A DNA stretch of 55,709 nucleotides from Methylobacterium marchantiae (GTDB lineage: Bacteria; Pseudomonadota; Alphaproteobacteria; Rhizobiales; Beijerinckiaceae): contig NZ_BPQT01000059.1 of the NCBI RefSeq assembly GCF_022179405.1, positions 1 to 55,709 of the forward strand, read 5' to 3'. The notes beneath the pieces were generated by a model that was not told the DNA's origin, made no database searches, and saw only the letters and a list, made by a program, of their open reading frames with translations. The number at the start of each line of letters is the position of its first letter. Within the stretch, counting starts at the first letter, position 1. A program made the translations under genes and the position numbers. This document shows positions 43,699 to 52,562 of this stretch, in pieces.

Positions 43699-43857
43699 CG
43701 ACCATGCTCGGCAGCCGCATCGGGCAAGCGGCAAAGGTTCCCTTCGCAGGAAGACGTAAAATCCTCAAGAAACCCTGACGATGTAAAATAGCGGTCGACT
43801 GGGAGACCGCCGCGCATCAACTCGGCACGGCCGGCCCGATACTTGAGATGTGATGCG

Positions 43858-44580
43858 TTAGGGTACGACGTGCGTCGAAGGCGCATTTCCAGTGAGGATC
43901 GCGGTCACGGAACTCGGTGCGTGGACCGAGCCGACGACGATGGAGATGCGGCTTTCGCGGGCGAGCGCGAAGGCCGCGGTGTCCATGATCTTGAGATCGC
44001 GCGCGATGGCATTGTCATGGGTCAGACGGTCGTAGCGCACGGCCGAAGGATCCTTCTTCGGATCGGCCGAATAGACGCCGTCGACCTGGGTGGCCTTCAG
44101 TACCGCGCCGCAGCGCAGTTCGGCGGCGCGCAGGACGGCGGCGGTATCGGTGGTGAAGTACGGATTGCCGGTGCCGCCGGCGAGGACGACCACCTGTCCC
44201 TTGTCGAGATGGTGCAGGGCCGGCTGGCGCGCATAGGTCTCACAGATGGTGGGCATCGATACCGCCGACATCGTGCGCGCCGGTACGCCCGCGGCGTTGA
44301 GCGCCGTCTCCAGGGCGAGGGAATTCATCACCGTGGCGATCATGCCGAGCGAGTCGCCGGTGGCACGGTCGATCCAGCCCGCCGAAGAAATCCGCGCGCC
44401 CCGGATCATGTTGCCGCCGCCGACCACGAGGGCGACCTGGAAACCGGCCTCAAGCGTCTTGGCGATGTCCTCGGCCAGGGCCGCCAGAAGCGGAGGGTGC
44501 AGCCAGTACCCGTCCGGGGCGGCCAGGGCCTCGCCCGACAGCTTCACGAGCACGCGGCGAAACGGTTTGGTCTCCGGCAT
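43858..44580 (-). CDS. pyrH: UMP kinase
   Basis: Bacterial-type UMP kinase of the amino acid kinase fold, making UDP. The 240 residues begin with RVLVKLSGEAL, contain VVGGGNMIRGA for phosphate binding, GMIATVMNSLALE and VVLAGGTGNPYFTTDTAA. ATG 44580 is supported by GAGGGG about 9 bases upstream; the frame is open to 44841. It is downstream of tsf on the same strand, with a hairpin in the gap. Confidence 0.96.
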   Translation of the reverse strand: MPETKPFRRVLVKLSGEALAAPDGYWLHPPLLAALAEDIAKTLEAGFQVALVVGGGNMIRGARISSAGWIDRATGDSLGMIATVMNSLALETALNAAGVPARTMSAVSMPTICETYARQPALHHLDKGQVVVLAGGTGNPYFTTDTAAVLRAAELRCGAVLKATQVDGVYSADPKKDPSAVRYDRLTHDNAIARDLKIMDTAAFALARESRISIVVGSVHAPSSVTAILTGNAPSTHVVP

Positions 44581-44699
44581 GGCGCCAGTCCCCTCAAGCA
44601 CCGGCGCAAGGCCGAACGATTCAATCGGAAGCGCTCGTTGTCTATCGCAACGCGGTCGCGAACGTCGAGGGGCACGGCGATCCAAGCGGGACAAATGAG

Positions 44700-44731
44700 A
44701 ACGGGCGGTGGCATCGCTGCCGCCGCCCGTT
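44700..44731 (-). terminator. Hairpin after tsf
   Basis: AACGGGCGGTGGC (44700-44712) pairs with GCCGCCGCCCGTT (44719-44731), with one G-U type pair, around a 6-base loop. On the minus strand it lies 33 bases after the tsf stop. The following bases lack a clear T-run, so it may attenuate rather than stop read-through into pyrH, or stabilise the tsf mRNA end. Confidence 0.6.
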
Positions 44732-44764
44732 ATCCATGGGATTCGAACCGGGAGGAAGGGGTTG

Positions 44765-45688
44765 TCAGCCGCGTGCCGCAGCCGCCACTTCGGTGGCGAA
44801 GTCGGGGGCCTCTTCCTTCTCGATGCCCTCACCGAGCGCATAGCGAACGAAAGCGGTGAGCTTGACCGGCGCGCCGGCCTTGCCCTCGGCTTCCTTCAGC
44901 ACCTGGGTGATGGTCTTCGATCCGTCATGGACGAAGGGCTGCTCGAGGAGGGTGACCTCCTTGTAGTAGCTCTTCAGGCCGCTCTCGACGATCTTGGCGA
45001 GGACGTGATCCGGCTTGCCGGCGTTCTTCTCACGCAGGATGTTGCTCTCGCGCTCGAGAACCGCCTGGTCGACGCCGGCCGCGTCGAGGGCCACCGGGTT
45101 CGTGGCGGCCACGTGCATGGCGATCTGGCGGCCGAGTGTGGACAGCACCTCCACGTCGCCCTCGGATTCCAGCGCCACCAGCACGCCGATCTTGCCGAGG
45201 CCGTCGGCGACCTGGGCATGGACGTAGGAGGCGATCACGCCCTTGGTCACGTCGAGCTTGGCGACGCGACGCAGAGTCATGTTCTCACCGATCGTGGCGA
45301 TGAGGCTGGAGAGCGACTCCTTGACGGAGGTGGAGCTGCCGGGGAAGTGCGCGGCCTCAAGGCCTTCCAGCGAACCGTCGGTATCGAGGGCCAGCTTGGC
45401 GGCTTCGCGAGCGAAAGCCTGGAAGCTGTCGTTGCGGGCGACGAAGTCGGTTTCTGAATTCACCTCGACGATGGTGGCATGGTGACCCGACGATTCGACG
45501 GCGACGAGGCCCTCGGCGGCGACCCGGCCGGCCTTCTTAGCGGCCTTGGCGAGACCCTTCTTGCGCAGCCAGTCGACAGCGGCTTCGATATCGCCATCCG
45601 TCTCGTTGAGCGCGCCTTTGCAGTCCATCATGCCCGCGCCGGTCTTTTCGCGGAGCTCTTTCACCAATGCGGCGGTGATGTTGGCCAT
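44765..45688 (-). CDS. tsf: Translation elongation factor Ts
   Basis: Guanine nucleotide exchange factor for EF-Tu. The 307 residues start [20 protein letters not shown], containing the N-terminal UBA-like domain with the [10 protein letters not shown] segment, and the core has the EF-Tu-contacting motif [10 protein letters not shown]. Length is normal for alphaproteobacteria. It follows rpsB after a 122-base gap that contains a stem-loop. Confidence 0.97.
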   Translation of the reverse strand: MANITAALVKELREKTGAGMMDCKGALNETDGDIEAAVDWLRKKGLAKAAKKAGRVAAEGLVAVESSGHHATIVEVNSETDFVARNDSFQAFAREAAKLALDTDGSLEGLEAAHFPGSSTSVKESLSSLIATIGENMTLRRVAKLDVTKGVIASYVHAQVADGLGKIGVLVALESEGDVEVLSTLGRQIAMHVAATNPVALDAAGVDQAVLERESNILREKNAGKPDHVLAKIVESGLKSYYKEVTLLEQPFVHDGSKTITQVLKEAEGKAGAPVKLTAFVRYALGEGIEKEEAPDFATEVAAAARG

Positions 45689-45727
45689 GGCGATTCCTCT
45701 CTTCGGGTCTGTCTCAAATGATAAAGG

Positions 45728-45755
45728 AGCCCGACGCTAGGGTGAGCGCCGGGCT
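45728..45755 (-). terminator. Stem-loop between rpsB and tsf
   Basis: AGCCCGACGCT (45728-45738) pairs with AGCGCCGGGCT (45745-45755), with one wobble, over a 6-base loop. On the minus strand it is followed by CCTTTAT. It lies 56 bases after rpsB and could partially terminate transcription, giving more S2 than EF-Ts message. Confidence 0.6.
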
Positions 45756-45810
45756 TCGTGGATGGGTTCGACGTCTGCGGCAGCATCCCGTTGCCGGGAT
45801 GCCTGTGCGA

Positions 45811-46875
45811 TCAGGCGGCGGCAGCGGCCTCGGCGAAGCCACGGGCCTGATCGACCCAGCCGTCGCGGCTGATGCGGCCGTTGAGCTTCAGATCGGCATC
45901 AACCTTAGCGACCTCGGCATCGGTCATCGCGGCGATCTGCCAGTAATGGTAGACGCCGGCATCGTTGAGCTTCTGCACGATCTGCGGACCGGCGCCATGG
46001 AGCTTGGACAGATCGTCCGGAGCGCCGCGAGGAGCGGATAGCAGCTCGAAATGCTCAGTGGATTCCACGAGCGCGGCGACATCGGCCGGATCGAGGGCAT
46101 CGGATTCTACCGAGATAGCAGCCTGCTCGGCGGGCAGTTCCTCGGCGACCGGCGCCTCGGAAGCGCCGAGATCGACGCCGCTGGAGCCCTGACCGCGGGA
46201 GATACCGTCGATGGCGGCGCGGGCGACGAGGTCGCAATAGAGCGAGATCGCGCGGCCGGCATCATCGTTGGCGGGCACGACGTAGGTGATGCCGTCGGGG
46301 TTGCAGTTGGTGTCGACGATCGCGGCCACCGGGATCCCGAGGCGCTGAGCCTCCTTGATCGCGAGCTGCTCCTTGTTGGTGTCGATCACGAACAGCAGGT
46401 CCGGCACGCCGCCCATGTCCTTGATGCCGCCGAGCGCCTTCTCGAGCTTGTCCTTTTCACGGGACAGCATCAGGCGCTCCTTCTTGGTGAGGCCGTGACC
46501 GCCCGTCTCGAGGGTCTCGTCGACCTTGCGCAGACGCGCGATCGAACCCGAAATGGTCTTCCAGTTGGTCAGCATGCCGCCGAGCCAGCGGGAATTGACG
46601 TAATACTGGGCCGAACGCTTGGCGGCTTCGGCGATCGTGTCGGCAGCCTGGCGCTTCGTGCCGACGAACAGCACGCGGCCGCCCTTGGCGACGGTGTCGC
46701 TCACGGCCTGCAGGGCCTGATGAAGGGCCGGCACGGTCTGGGCCAGATCGATGATGTGGATGTTGTTGCGGGTACCGAAGATGTAGGTCTGCATCTTCGG
46801 GTTCCAGCGGTGCGACTGGTGTCCGAAATGGGCGCCCGCTTCGAGGAGCTGACGCATCGTAAAATCAACGGCCAT
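45811..46875 (-). CDS. rpsB: 30S ribosomal protein S2 with C-terminal extension
   Basis: Ribosomal protein S2, starting at ATG 46875 with [20 protein letters not shown]. It has 354 residues, about 100 more than E. coli S2. The extra part begins after [16 protein letters not shown] (about 260) and holds an acidic linker and a helix-hairpin-helix-like segment ([20 protein letters not shown]) as found in other Rhizobiales S2 proteins. The frame remains open for another 105 codons upstream, but only the inner start fits S2. It heads the rpsB-tsf-pyrH-frr cluster. Confidence 0.97.
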   Translation of the reverse strand: MAVDFTMRQLLEAGAHFGHQSHRWNPKMQTYIFGTRNNIHIIDLAQTVPALHQALQAVSDTVAKGGRVLFVGTKRQAADTIAEAAKRSAQYYVNSRWLGGMLTNWKTISGSIARLRKVDETLETGGHGLTKKERLMLSREKDKLEKALGGIKDMGGVPDLLFVIDTNKEQLAIKEAQRLGIPVAAIVDTNCNPDGITYVVPANDDAGRAISLYCDLVARAAIDGISRGQGSSGVDLGASEAPVAEELPAEQAAISVESDALDPADVAALVESTEHFELLSAPRGAPDDLSKLHGAGPQIVQKLNDAGVYHYWQIAAMTDAEVAKVDADLKLNGRISRDGWVDQARGFAEAAAAA

Positions 46876-47379
46876 GATCTTTTTCTCTTCCGGTTGATGC
46901 CGCCGCGGAGGAAGCGATCGATCCCTCCGAAGAGGAACGACCACCGGAAACGCCTCATTCAGGCATGAGGCCGGCTCCGCGTGTGGAATGGGCGGGGCCT
47001 TAGCAGAGGATATTCGCCTAGGCAAGATGATGGAAGCTCGGTCGCGGTCGTGCCGCTGGCGCAAGAGGAAGACCGGCGTCCCGCCGAGGAACCAGGGGCC
47101 GAGGACGATCCATGGTACGAGACCCGGCAAAAAGACCCGGGAATCCGTCTCGAGGCGAGAGTTTTCGTCTTTGGATCCCCCCAAAGCCATCGCAATTTTC
47201 TAGGACGATGCTTCGCATCGCAGAAGGTCACGCCCCACAGGACGGTGCTCAGGATCTGCCGATGTGCGAACCCCCAGATGGAGCAGAACCCGGGCACGAA
47301 GCCCAGGTCCCGCCAAAGCTGCCGGCTGTCCGGGATCGCCCGTCGCCCCACCTCATCCCGCCGAGAAGGCCCGAGCGAA
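46876..47379. other. Intergenic region upstream of rpsB
   Basis: This 504-base gap lies between the rsuA stop and the rpsB start, both on the minus strand, and should contain the rpsB promoter and leader. The rpsB frame is open through much of it (to 47190), with hydrophobic stretches such as [18 protein letters not shown], but I see no start with ribosome binding site and no recognisable family. An autoregulatory S2 leader is possible; I cannot define its structure. Confidence 0.45.
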
Positions 47380-48129
47380 TCAGGCTGCCGATGCCTCAAC
47401 GAACACTGCCGCGACATCCGCTTCTGTGAGGATACGATACTCCCCGGCCTCCAAGTCGGCAGGCAGGGTCAGGCCGCCGATCCGGTCGCGATGCAGGGCG
47501 GTGACGTGGTTGCCGAGGGCCGCGAACATGCGGCGGACCTGATGGTAGCGGCCCTCGTGGAGAGTGACGACCACATGGGTCTCGTCCTCGACCTCCAGTT
47601 CCACCGGGAGGAGCGGCTTGTCCTCGCCGTCGAGCAGCATCGAGCCGCTGCCCAGCACCATGCCCTCATCGCCCTTGAGCGGACGATCGAGGGCGACGCG
47701 ATAGCGCTTGGCGACGTTCGATTTCGGCGAGATCACCCTGTGCAGCAGGGCTCCGTCATCGGTGAGGAGGAGAAGGCCGGAGGTCTCCTTGTCGAGGCGG
47801 CCGATGGTGGACAGAGCCGGATCGCGGCGTCGCCAGCGTTCCGGCAGGAGGCTGTAGACCAAGGAGCCGGCCTCCTTGTGGGAACAGGTCACGCCGAGGG
47901 GCTTATGCATCATCAGGGCGAGACCCGGCGGAGGATCGATGGGCTCGCCGTCGACCTGCATGCGCGCCGGCAGGTCCTGCGTCACCGCGATACGCTGGTT
48001 CGCGTCGCGAAGCTGAGCGCCGTCGAGAACGATGAGCCCCGCCTTGGCGAGAAGGCCGATCTCCCGGCGCGATCCGTAGCCAAGATTCGCCAACAGGCGA
48101 TCGAGCCTGAGGCTCGGGCTCTTGCTCAC
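47380..48129 (-). CDS. rsuA: 16S rRNA pseudouridine synthase, RsuA/RluB family
   Basis: A 249-residue pseudouridine synthase with an N-terminal S4-like RNA-binding domain (about 5-60, LRLDRLLANLGYGSRREI) and the catalytic core with the aspartate in GRLDKETSGLLLLT. YRVALDRPLKGDEG and EGRYHQVRRMFAALGN are typical of RsuA. The likely target is U516 of 16S rRNA, but RluB/RluE/RluF relatives share the fold. It starts at GTG 48127-48129, within a group of GTGAGC repeats. Confidence 0.92.
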   Translation of the reverse strand: MSKSPSLRLDRLLANLGYGSRREIGLLAKAGLIVLDGAQLRDANQRIAVTQDLPARMQVDGEPIDPPPGLALMMHKPLGVTCSHKEAGSLVYSLLPERWRRRDPALSTIGRLDKETSGLLLLTDDGALLHRVISPKSNVAKRYRVALDRPLKGDEGMVLGSGSMLLDGEDKPLLPVELEVEDETHVVVTLHEGRYHQVRRMFAALGNHVTALHRDRIGGLTLPADLEAGEYRILTEADVAAVFVEASAA

Positions 48130-48177
48130 GTGGGACCCTTGCTCACGAAGGCACGCTCACTTGTCGTTTCCGCTCAC
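48124..48177 (-). repeat. Four GTGAGC repeats in the rsmC-rsuA gap
   Basis: The motif GCTCAC (GTGAGC on the minus strand) occurs at 48124-48129, 48141-48146, 48155-48160 and 48172-48177, spaced 17, 14 and 17 bases. The first contains the rsuA start codon. The outer pairs are extended: CTTGCTCACG twice (48121, 48138) and CGCTCACTTG twice (48154, 48171). This looks like short tandem duplication. Confidence 0.55.
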
Positions 48178-48185
48178 TTGCCACA

Positions 48186-49109
48186 TCACTTGCGTGCTTC
48201 GTAGATCTTGTATCCACCGGCGGAGGCCTTCAGCGTCACGGCCTTGAAGGCGGCTTTCAGCGGCGCCTCGTAGGGCAGATGCGCATTTGCGGTGAGCCAG
48301 AGCGTGCCGCCCGGCCTCAGGGTCTCGGCGGCGCGGCGGATGAAGACCTCGCCGAGGAAGCGATCCTCGATCCCGCCATCGTGGAAGGGCGGGTTCATCA
48401 CCACGAAGTCGAGCCGCTCCAAGGTGACATCCGCCGAGCGGATGTCGGCCCAACGAATGTCAGCACGTGGATCGCCGACGTTGCGCCGGGCCATCTCCAC
48501 GGCGCGCCGGTCGATGTCGATCAACGTCAACGCGGTCACGCCCTGCGACGCAAGAACCGCCCGGGCGAGGACGCCGATGCCGCAACCGAAATCGGCGCCA
48601 CGACCGGAGAGCGAAGGCAGATTCGCCAGAAGCAGCGCTGTGCCCGGATCGAGCCTGTCCCAGGAGAAGACTCCCGGCTGAGTGCACAAAGCGAGGTTGT
48701 CGATATGCCGCGGAGCCCCCTCTTGAATCACCTCGTCGAGAGCGACGATCGCGGCCGGACGGGCCACGTCGCATATCCGGTGATGGCGCTTGGCGGTCTC
48801 TGCCGGTTCGCAGCCGAATTCCTTCAACTCGCGTCCCAGACGGGCGCCACCCTTGTCCTTCGGCGCCAGGGCCCGAAGGCGGCCCCCCGGACGCAGGGCG
48901 CGAAGCGACAGGGAGAGCACGTAGCGGCGTTCGATCGTGCCCGCCGGCGCCAGCATGGTCACGCTCTCGAGGCTTCCTTCGGCAATGTCTTCCAGACGCA
49001 CCGATCCCGGGATCAGCGGGGACAGTTGGGCTGCATGGGCGGACACATCGGCGAGTTCGGCGGGCGGTGAACCATAGACGGCATCCGGTATGGGTGAAGC
49101 AGGCATCAT
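48186..49109 (-). CDS. rsmC: Class I SAM methyltransferase, RsmC-like
   Basis: A 307-residue protein with two methyltransferase-like halves, the arrangement of RsmC, which makes m2G1207 in 16S rRNA. The N-terminal half is degenerate. The C-terminal half carries the SAM motif ADFGCGIGVLARAVL and the catalytic VMNPPFHDG, the NPPF motif of N2-guanine methyltransferases. The start is one of two adjacent ATGs at 49104-49109. It lies 56 bases upstream of rsuA, another rRNA modification gene, so the two probably form a unit. RlmG is the main alternative. Confidence 0.87.
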   Translation of the reverse strand: MMPASPIPDAVYGSPPAELADVSAHAAQLSPLIPGSVRLEDIAEGSLESVTMLAPAGTIERRYVLSLSLRALRPGGRLRALAPKDKGGARLGRELKEFGCEPAETAKRHHRICDVARPAAIVALDEVIQEGAPRHIDNLALCTQPGVFSWDRLDPGTALLLANLPSLSGRGADFGCGIGVLARAVLASQGVTALTLIDIDRRAVEMARRNVGDPRADIRWADIRSADVTLERLDFVVMNPPFHDGGIEDRFLGEVFIRRAAETLRPGGTLWLTANAHLPYEAPLKAAFKAVTLKASAGGYKIYEARK

Positions 49110-49446
49110 GACGTATCCGGCGCGATGGCGCGCGCGCCTCAGGAGTCAGGGCGTTGGGGAGAAATATCGGGTGCTACGACTCGAAATGGAGCCCGGCTTC
49201 GGGATTGGTAGCCGGCGATGGCCTTCATGGAAAGGTTATCTTCGCCACATTCGATAAATTTGGAAAATCGAGCGAATCGGTTGGCAACACCGTGTCAAGT
49301 CATTGCCAACCCCACCAACGCAGAATTGCCGAGAATAGGCTACCGGATTTAACTTACGTTTAGAGAAACGCGATGTTTCGCAAAACGATACTGAAGCTTA
49401 TGTGGCAGCGCAGCAAGAGACAGCTATCCGATACGTCGAATCAAAC
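49110..49446. other. AT-richer intergenic region with a palindrome
   Basis: A stretch between era (minus) and rsmC (minus) that is visibly richer in A+T than the genes around it, especially 49220-49400. It carries the inverted repeat GGTTGGCAA-N15-TTGCCAACC at 49279-49311. A short plus-strand frame starting MFRKTILKLMWQRSKRQ at 49373 runs antisense into era and is not accepted. It may hold the rsmC promoter or a small RNA, but neither can be shown. Confidence 0.45.
49279..49311. repeat. Inverted repeat GGTTGGCAA-N15-TTGCCAACC
   Basis: Perfect 9-bp arms at 49279-49287 and 49303-49311 with a 15-base spacer that itself contains ACACCGTGT. It could be a regulator-binding dyad or the stem of an RNA hairpin. 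It lies about 170 bases upstream of rsmC on the minus strand and 150 bases after era. Confidence 0.5.
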
Positions 49447-49460
49447 CGGCGGGCACGTCT

Positions 49461-50447
49461 CTATCCACGCGGGAATTCGAGTCCCATTTCACGGTAGCGT
49501 GCCGGGTCATCGGCCCAGTTCTCGCGCACCTTCACATGCAGGAACAGATGGACCGGCTGCTCGGCCGCCTCGGCGATCTCGCGCCTCGCCGCCTGTCCGA
49601 TCGCCTTGATGGTCTGGCCACCCTTGCCGAGGACGATGGAGCGCTGGCTCTCGCGCTCGACGAAGATGGTCTGCTCGATCCGAACCGACCCATCGGTCTT
49701 CACCACCCACTGGTCGGTCTCGACGGTGGAGCGGTACGGCAATTCCTCATGGAGACGGTCGTAGAGCTTCTCGCGTGTGATCTCGGAGGCGAGCATGCGG
49801 ATCGGTGCGTCGGAGATCTGATCCTCCGGATAGAGCCAGGGACCGGGTGGCATCATCCCGGCCAGGGTCTGCCTCAGCGTATCGATGCCGTCGCCGTTCA
49901 GGGCGGAGATCATGAAGGTATGCGCGAAGGCGATGCGCTCGTTGAGGGAAGCGGCGAGCGCCAGCAGCCGGTCGCGGGGGATCAGGTCGATTTTGTTGAG
50001 GATCAGGGCCTTCGGGCGGCGCACGTCCGGCAGGCGGCCGAGGATCGCCTCGACCTCTTCGGTGACGCCCTTGCGCGCGTCGACCAGGAGGCAGATCGCG
50101 TCGGCATCGGCCGCGCCGCTCCAGGCGGAATGCACCATCGCCCGATCGAGGCGGCGCTTGGGCGCGAAGATGCCGGGCGTGTCCACCAGGATGATCTGGG
50201 CCTTGCCCTCCATGACGATGCCGCGCACCAGCGCCCGCGTCGTCTGGACCTTGCGCGAGACGATGGAGACCTTCGTGCCGACGAGGCTGTTGAGCAGCGT
50301 CGATTTCCCGGCATTGGGCACGCCGATCAGGGCGACGAAACCGGCGCTCGTATCGGCGGGCATGACCGGCAGCGGCTTGATCTCGGGCAGAGGTCCGGAT
50401 TCCGGCAGGTCGTCCTCGTCGTTGATGTCGTTGTGATCGTCAGGCAT
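49461..50447 (-). CDS. era: GTPase Era
   Basis: Essential GTPase that binds the 3' end of 16S rRNA and assists 30S maturation. G-motifs are clear: GVPNAGKST (G1), DTPG (G3) and NKID (G4), and the C-terminal KH domain has IVLGKGGQTIKAIGQAARREI. From ATG 50447 it has 328 residues, of which the first 30 are an acidic, asparagine-rich extension; GTG 50465 is a possible earlier start. AAGGA lies about 10 bases upstream of the ATG. It overlaps the rnc stop region, giving tight coupling with RNase III, the usual rnc-era pair. Confidence 0.96.
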   Translation of the reverse strand: MPDDHNDINDEDDLPESGPLPEIKPLPVMPADTSAGFVALIGVPNAGKSTLLNSLVGTKVSIVSRKVQTTRALVRGIVMEGKAQIILVDTPGIFAPKRRLDRAMVHSAWSGAADADAICLLVDARKGVTEEVEAILGRLPDVRRPKALILNKIDLIPRDRLLALAASLNERIAFAHTFMISALNGDGIDTLRQTLAGMMPPGPWLYPEDQISDAPIRMLASEITREKLYDRLHEELPYRSTVETDQWVVKTDGSVRIEQTIFVERESQRSIVLGKGGQTIKAIGQAARREIAEAAEQPVHLFLHVKVRENWADDPARYREMGLEFPRG

Positions 50448-51234
50448 CGGGGCTGTTTCCTTCACCGACGTCCGCCGACGTCTCCATTCTGTCTAGGGGT
50501 GTAATGCCGTGAATCTCGCGGTCGAGGACGAGGCGAGCGGCCTCCTGCTCGGCGAGGCGCTTCGATGGTCCGGTGCCGTATCCGGGCTCCAGGCCCTCGA
50601 CCCGCGCGGCGATCCGGAAGACGGGAGCATGGTCCGGGCCGGAGCGCTCCACCACCTCGTAGACGGGGATCGGCAGGGCGCGGCCCATGGCCCATTCCTG
50701 CAAGGCGGATTTCGCGTCGCGCCCACGCGGCGCCGCCGTGTCGGTGCCGGGCGCGAAGGCCGTCTCGACGATGGCTTTGGCCGCCACGTATCCGGCATCG
50801 AGAAAGACCGCGCCGAGGATCGATTCGCAGGCATCGGCCAGGATCGTCTGGTTGCGGCGTCCGCCGCTCTGGATCTCGCCGGGACCGAGGGCGAGATGCG
50901 GACCCACGTCCCAGGCCGTCGCCACCGCGGCGCAGGTCTCCCGCCGCACGAGGCCGGCGAGGCGCCGCGACAGGTCGCCCTCGTCCGCCTGCGGGAAGGC
51001 CTCGTAGAGGAGATCGGCAATGGCGAGGCCGAGCACCCGGTCGCCGAGGAATTCGAGGCGCTGATAGCTTCCGATCCGCCCACCGCCGCCGGCTTTGCTG
51101 ACATGGGTCAGGGCCAGGGAGAGCAGGGTCCGGTCGGCGAAAGCATGGCCGATCCGCTCTTCGAGCACGCCCAGGGCGGGCTTCGGTCGCGGCGTGCGGC
51201 GCGCCCGGCTGGAAGGACGCGCCTCCTCGTTCAC
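50440..51234 (-). CDS. rnc: Ribonuclease III
   Basis: Double-strand-specific endoribonuclease that processes rRNA precursors. The 264 residues show the signature LEFLGDRVLGLAIADLLY with catalytic acidic residues, DACESILGAVFLDAGY as the second metal-binding region, and a C-terminal dsRNA-binding domain (from about 185, KSALQEWAMGRAL). Start is GTG at 51232-51234 with AGGAA 9 bases upstream; an earlier in-frame start at 51294 would lie inside lepB. It follows lepB after 11 bases. Confidence 0.96.
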   Translation of the reverse strand: MNEEARPSSRARRTPRPKPALGVLEERIGHAFADRTLLSLALTHVSKAGGGGRIGSYQRLEFLGDRVLGLAIADLLYEAFPQADEGDLSRRLAGLVRRETCAAVATAWDVGPHLALGPGEIQSGGRRNQTILADACESILGAVFLDAGYVAAKAIVETAFAPGTDTAAPRGRDAKSALQEWAMGRALPIPVYEVVERSGPDHAPVFRIAARVEGLEPGYGTGPSKRLAEQEAARLVLDREIHGITPLDRMETSADVGEGNSPDA

Positions 51235-51245
51235 GATCGGCGTTC

Positions 51246-52046
51246 CTAGTGGATGCTGCTGAAGATGCGGCCCCACCGCACCTTCGCCGGCCATTGCCAG
51301 ATCTGCCAGGCCGGGGTGCCCTCGTCGATGGAGAAGAAGATCATCTCGGCACGGCCGACGAAATTCTCGAACGGCACGAAGCCGACATTGGCGAGATCGC
51401 GCGAATCGGTGGAATTGTCGCGGTTGTCGCCCATCATGAAGAATCGGCCGGGGGGCACGAGGTAGGGCTCGGTATTGTCCCAGTAGCCGTTGTCGCCCTC
51501 GCGTTCGATCACCTGATGGACGACGCCGTTCGGCAGGGTCTCGTTGTACCGCTCGACCTTCGTTTCCTCGCCATACGGGCCGGTGGTCTCGTAGGGGGCG
51601 ATGCGCTCGCGCTTCACGGCGACGTCGTTGATGTAGAGGACGCCGGCCTTCATCTGGATCTTGTCGCCCGGTAGGCCGATCACGCGCTTGATGTAGTCGG
51701 TGGCGTTGTCCTTGGGCAGCTTGAACACGGCGATGTCGCCGCGCTTCGGCTCCGCCGCCCAGATCCGGCCATCGGCCTTGAAGGGCAGGTACTCGCTCAA
51801 GGGCAGCGAATATTTGGAATAGCCGTAGGAATATTTCGACACGAACAGATAATCACCGACCAGCAGCGTCGGCACCAGCGATCCGGACGGGATGTTGAAC
51901 GGCTGGAAGAGCAGCGTACGCACGACGAGAGCGATCAGCAGCGCCTGGACGCCGACCTTGACCGTCTCCTTGATGCTCGCCCAGGCGCCGTTATCGGCCG
52001 CCCTCAGGTCTCGCTTCGTCTGGTGATCCACGCGCGCTCGTTCCAT
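51246..52046 (-). CDS. lepB: Signal peptidase I
   Basis: Membrane serine protease that removes signal peptides. The 266 residues have one N-terminal transmembrane helix (about 30-47), the catalytic serine S56 in IPSGSLVPTL (Leu replaces the more common Met) and the general-base lysine K120 in DYIKRVIGLPGD. The box E sequence GDNRDNSTDSRD is complete. It precedes rnc and follows acpS, the gene order of Rhizobiales (pdxJ-acpS-lepB-rnc-era). Confidence 0.96.
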   Translation of the reverse strand: MERARVDHQTKRDLRAADNGAWASIKETVKVGVQALLIALVVRTLLFQPFNIPSGSLVPTLLVGDYLFVSKYSYGYSKYSLPLSEYLPFKADGRIWAAEPKRGDIAVFKLPKDNATDYIKRVIGLPGDKIQMKAGVLYINDVAVKRERIAPYETTGPYGEETKVERYNETLPNGVVHQVIEREGDNGYWDNTEPYLVPPGRFFMMGDNRDNSTDSRDLANVGFVPFENFVGRAEMIFFSIDEGTPAWQIWQWPAKVRWGRIFSSIH

Positions 52047-52106
52047 CTGTCTGCAATCTCCGGCTCGACGCGCGAACCCGATCGACTGTCGGCGATGACC
52101 GGCGGT

Positions 52107-52562
52107 CTAGACCATGCGGTCGGGAGCCGCAACGCGAGCGGTGGCCGGCTCAGCATCCACCGCCGAGACCGGCAGGGCCTCGATGATCACGAATGCTTGC
52201 GCCATGGGCGGATCGTCGGTGAGCGTGACATGGATCTTCGCGCGGTGGCCGGCGGGCATCATCGCCCGGAGGCGCTCGGCCGCGCCGCCGCTGAGGCGCA
52301 TGGTCGGCGCTCCTCCGGGCAGGTTCACCACCTCCATGTCGCGCCAGAACACGCCATGGCTCATGCCGGTGCCGAGCGCCTTGGCGCAGGCCTCCTTGGC
52401 GGCGAACCGCCTCGCATAGGACGGTGCGCGGGCAGCACGGGCCTCCGATTTCGCGCGCTCGCCGTCGGTGTAGATCCGGTGGGTGAAGCGCTCGCCGTAG
52501 CGTTCGAGGGAGCGCTCGATCCGGCGGATGTCGCAGAGGTCGGAGCCGATGCCGAGGATCAT
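52107..52562 (-). CDS. acpS: Holo-[acyl-carrier-protein] synthase
   Basis: Phosphopantetheinyl transferase that activates acyl carrier protein. The 151-residue protein starts [20 protein letters not shown], with the magnesium-binding aspartate, and contains [20 protein letters not shown] with the catalytic glutamate. The last 15 or so residues exceed the usual length and look unstructured. Its ATG overlaps the pdxJ stop as ATGA. Confidence 0.95.
   Translation of the reverse strand: MILGIGSDLCDIRRIERSLERYGERFTHRIYTDGERAKSEARAARAPSYARRFAAKEACAKALGTGMSHGVFWRDMEVVNLPGGAPTMRLSGGAAERLRAMMPAGHRAKIHVTLTDDPPMAQAFVIIEALPVSAVDAEPATARVAAPDRMV

Noticed and set aside
44738-44753. GGTTCGAATCC on the minus strand, which resembles a tRNA T-loop
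   Set aside because: The flanking bases cannot form a T-stem, and no acceptor, D or anticodon arm fits. It lies between tsf and its hairpin by chance.
49373-49609. A plus-strand frame beginning MFRKTILKLMWQRSKRQ
   Set aside because: It soon runs antisense into era, has only a weak upstream purine stretch, and the later part is a shadow of the era codons.
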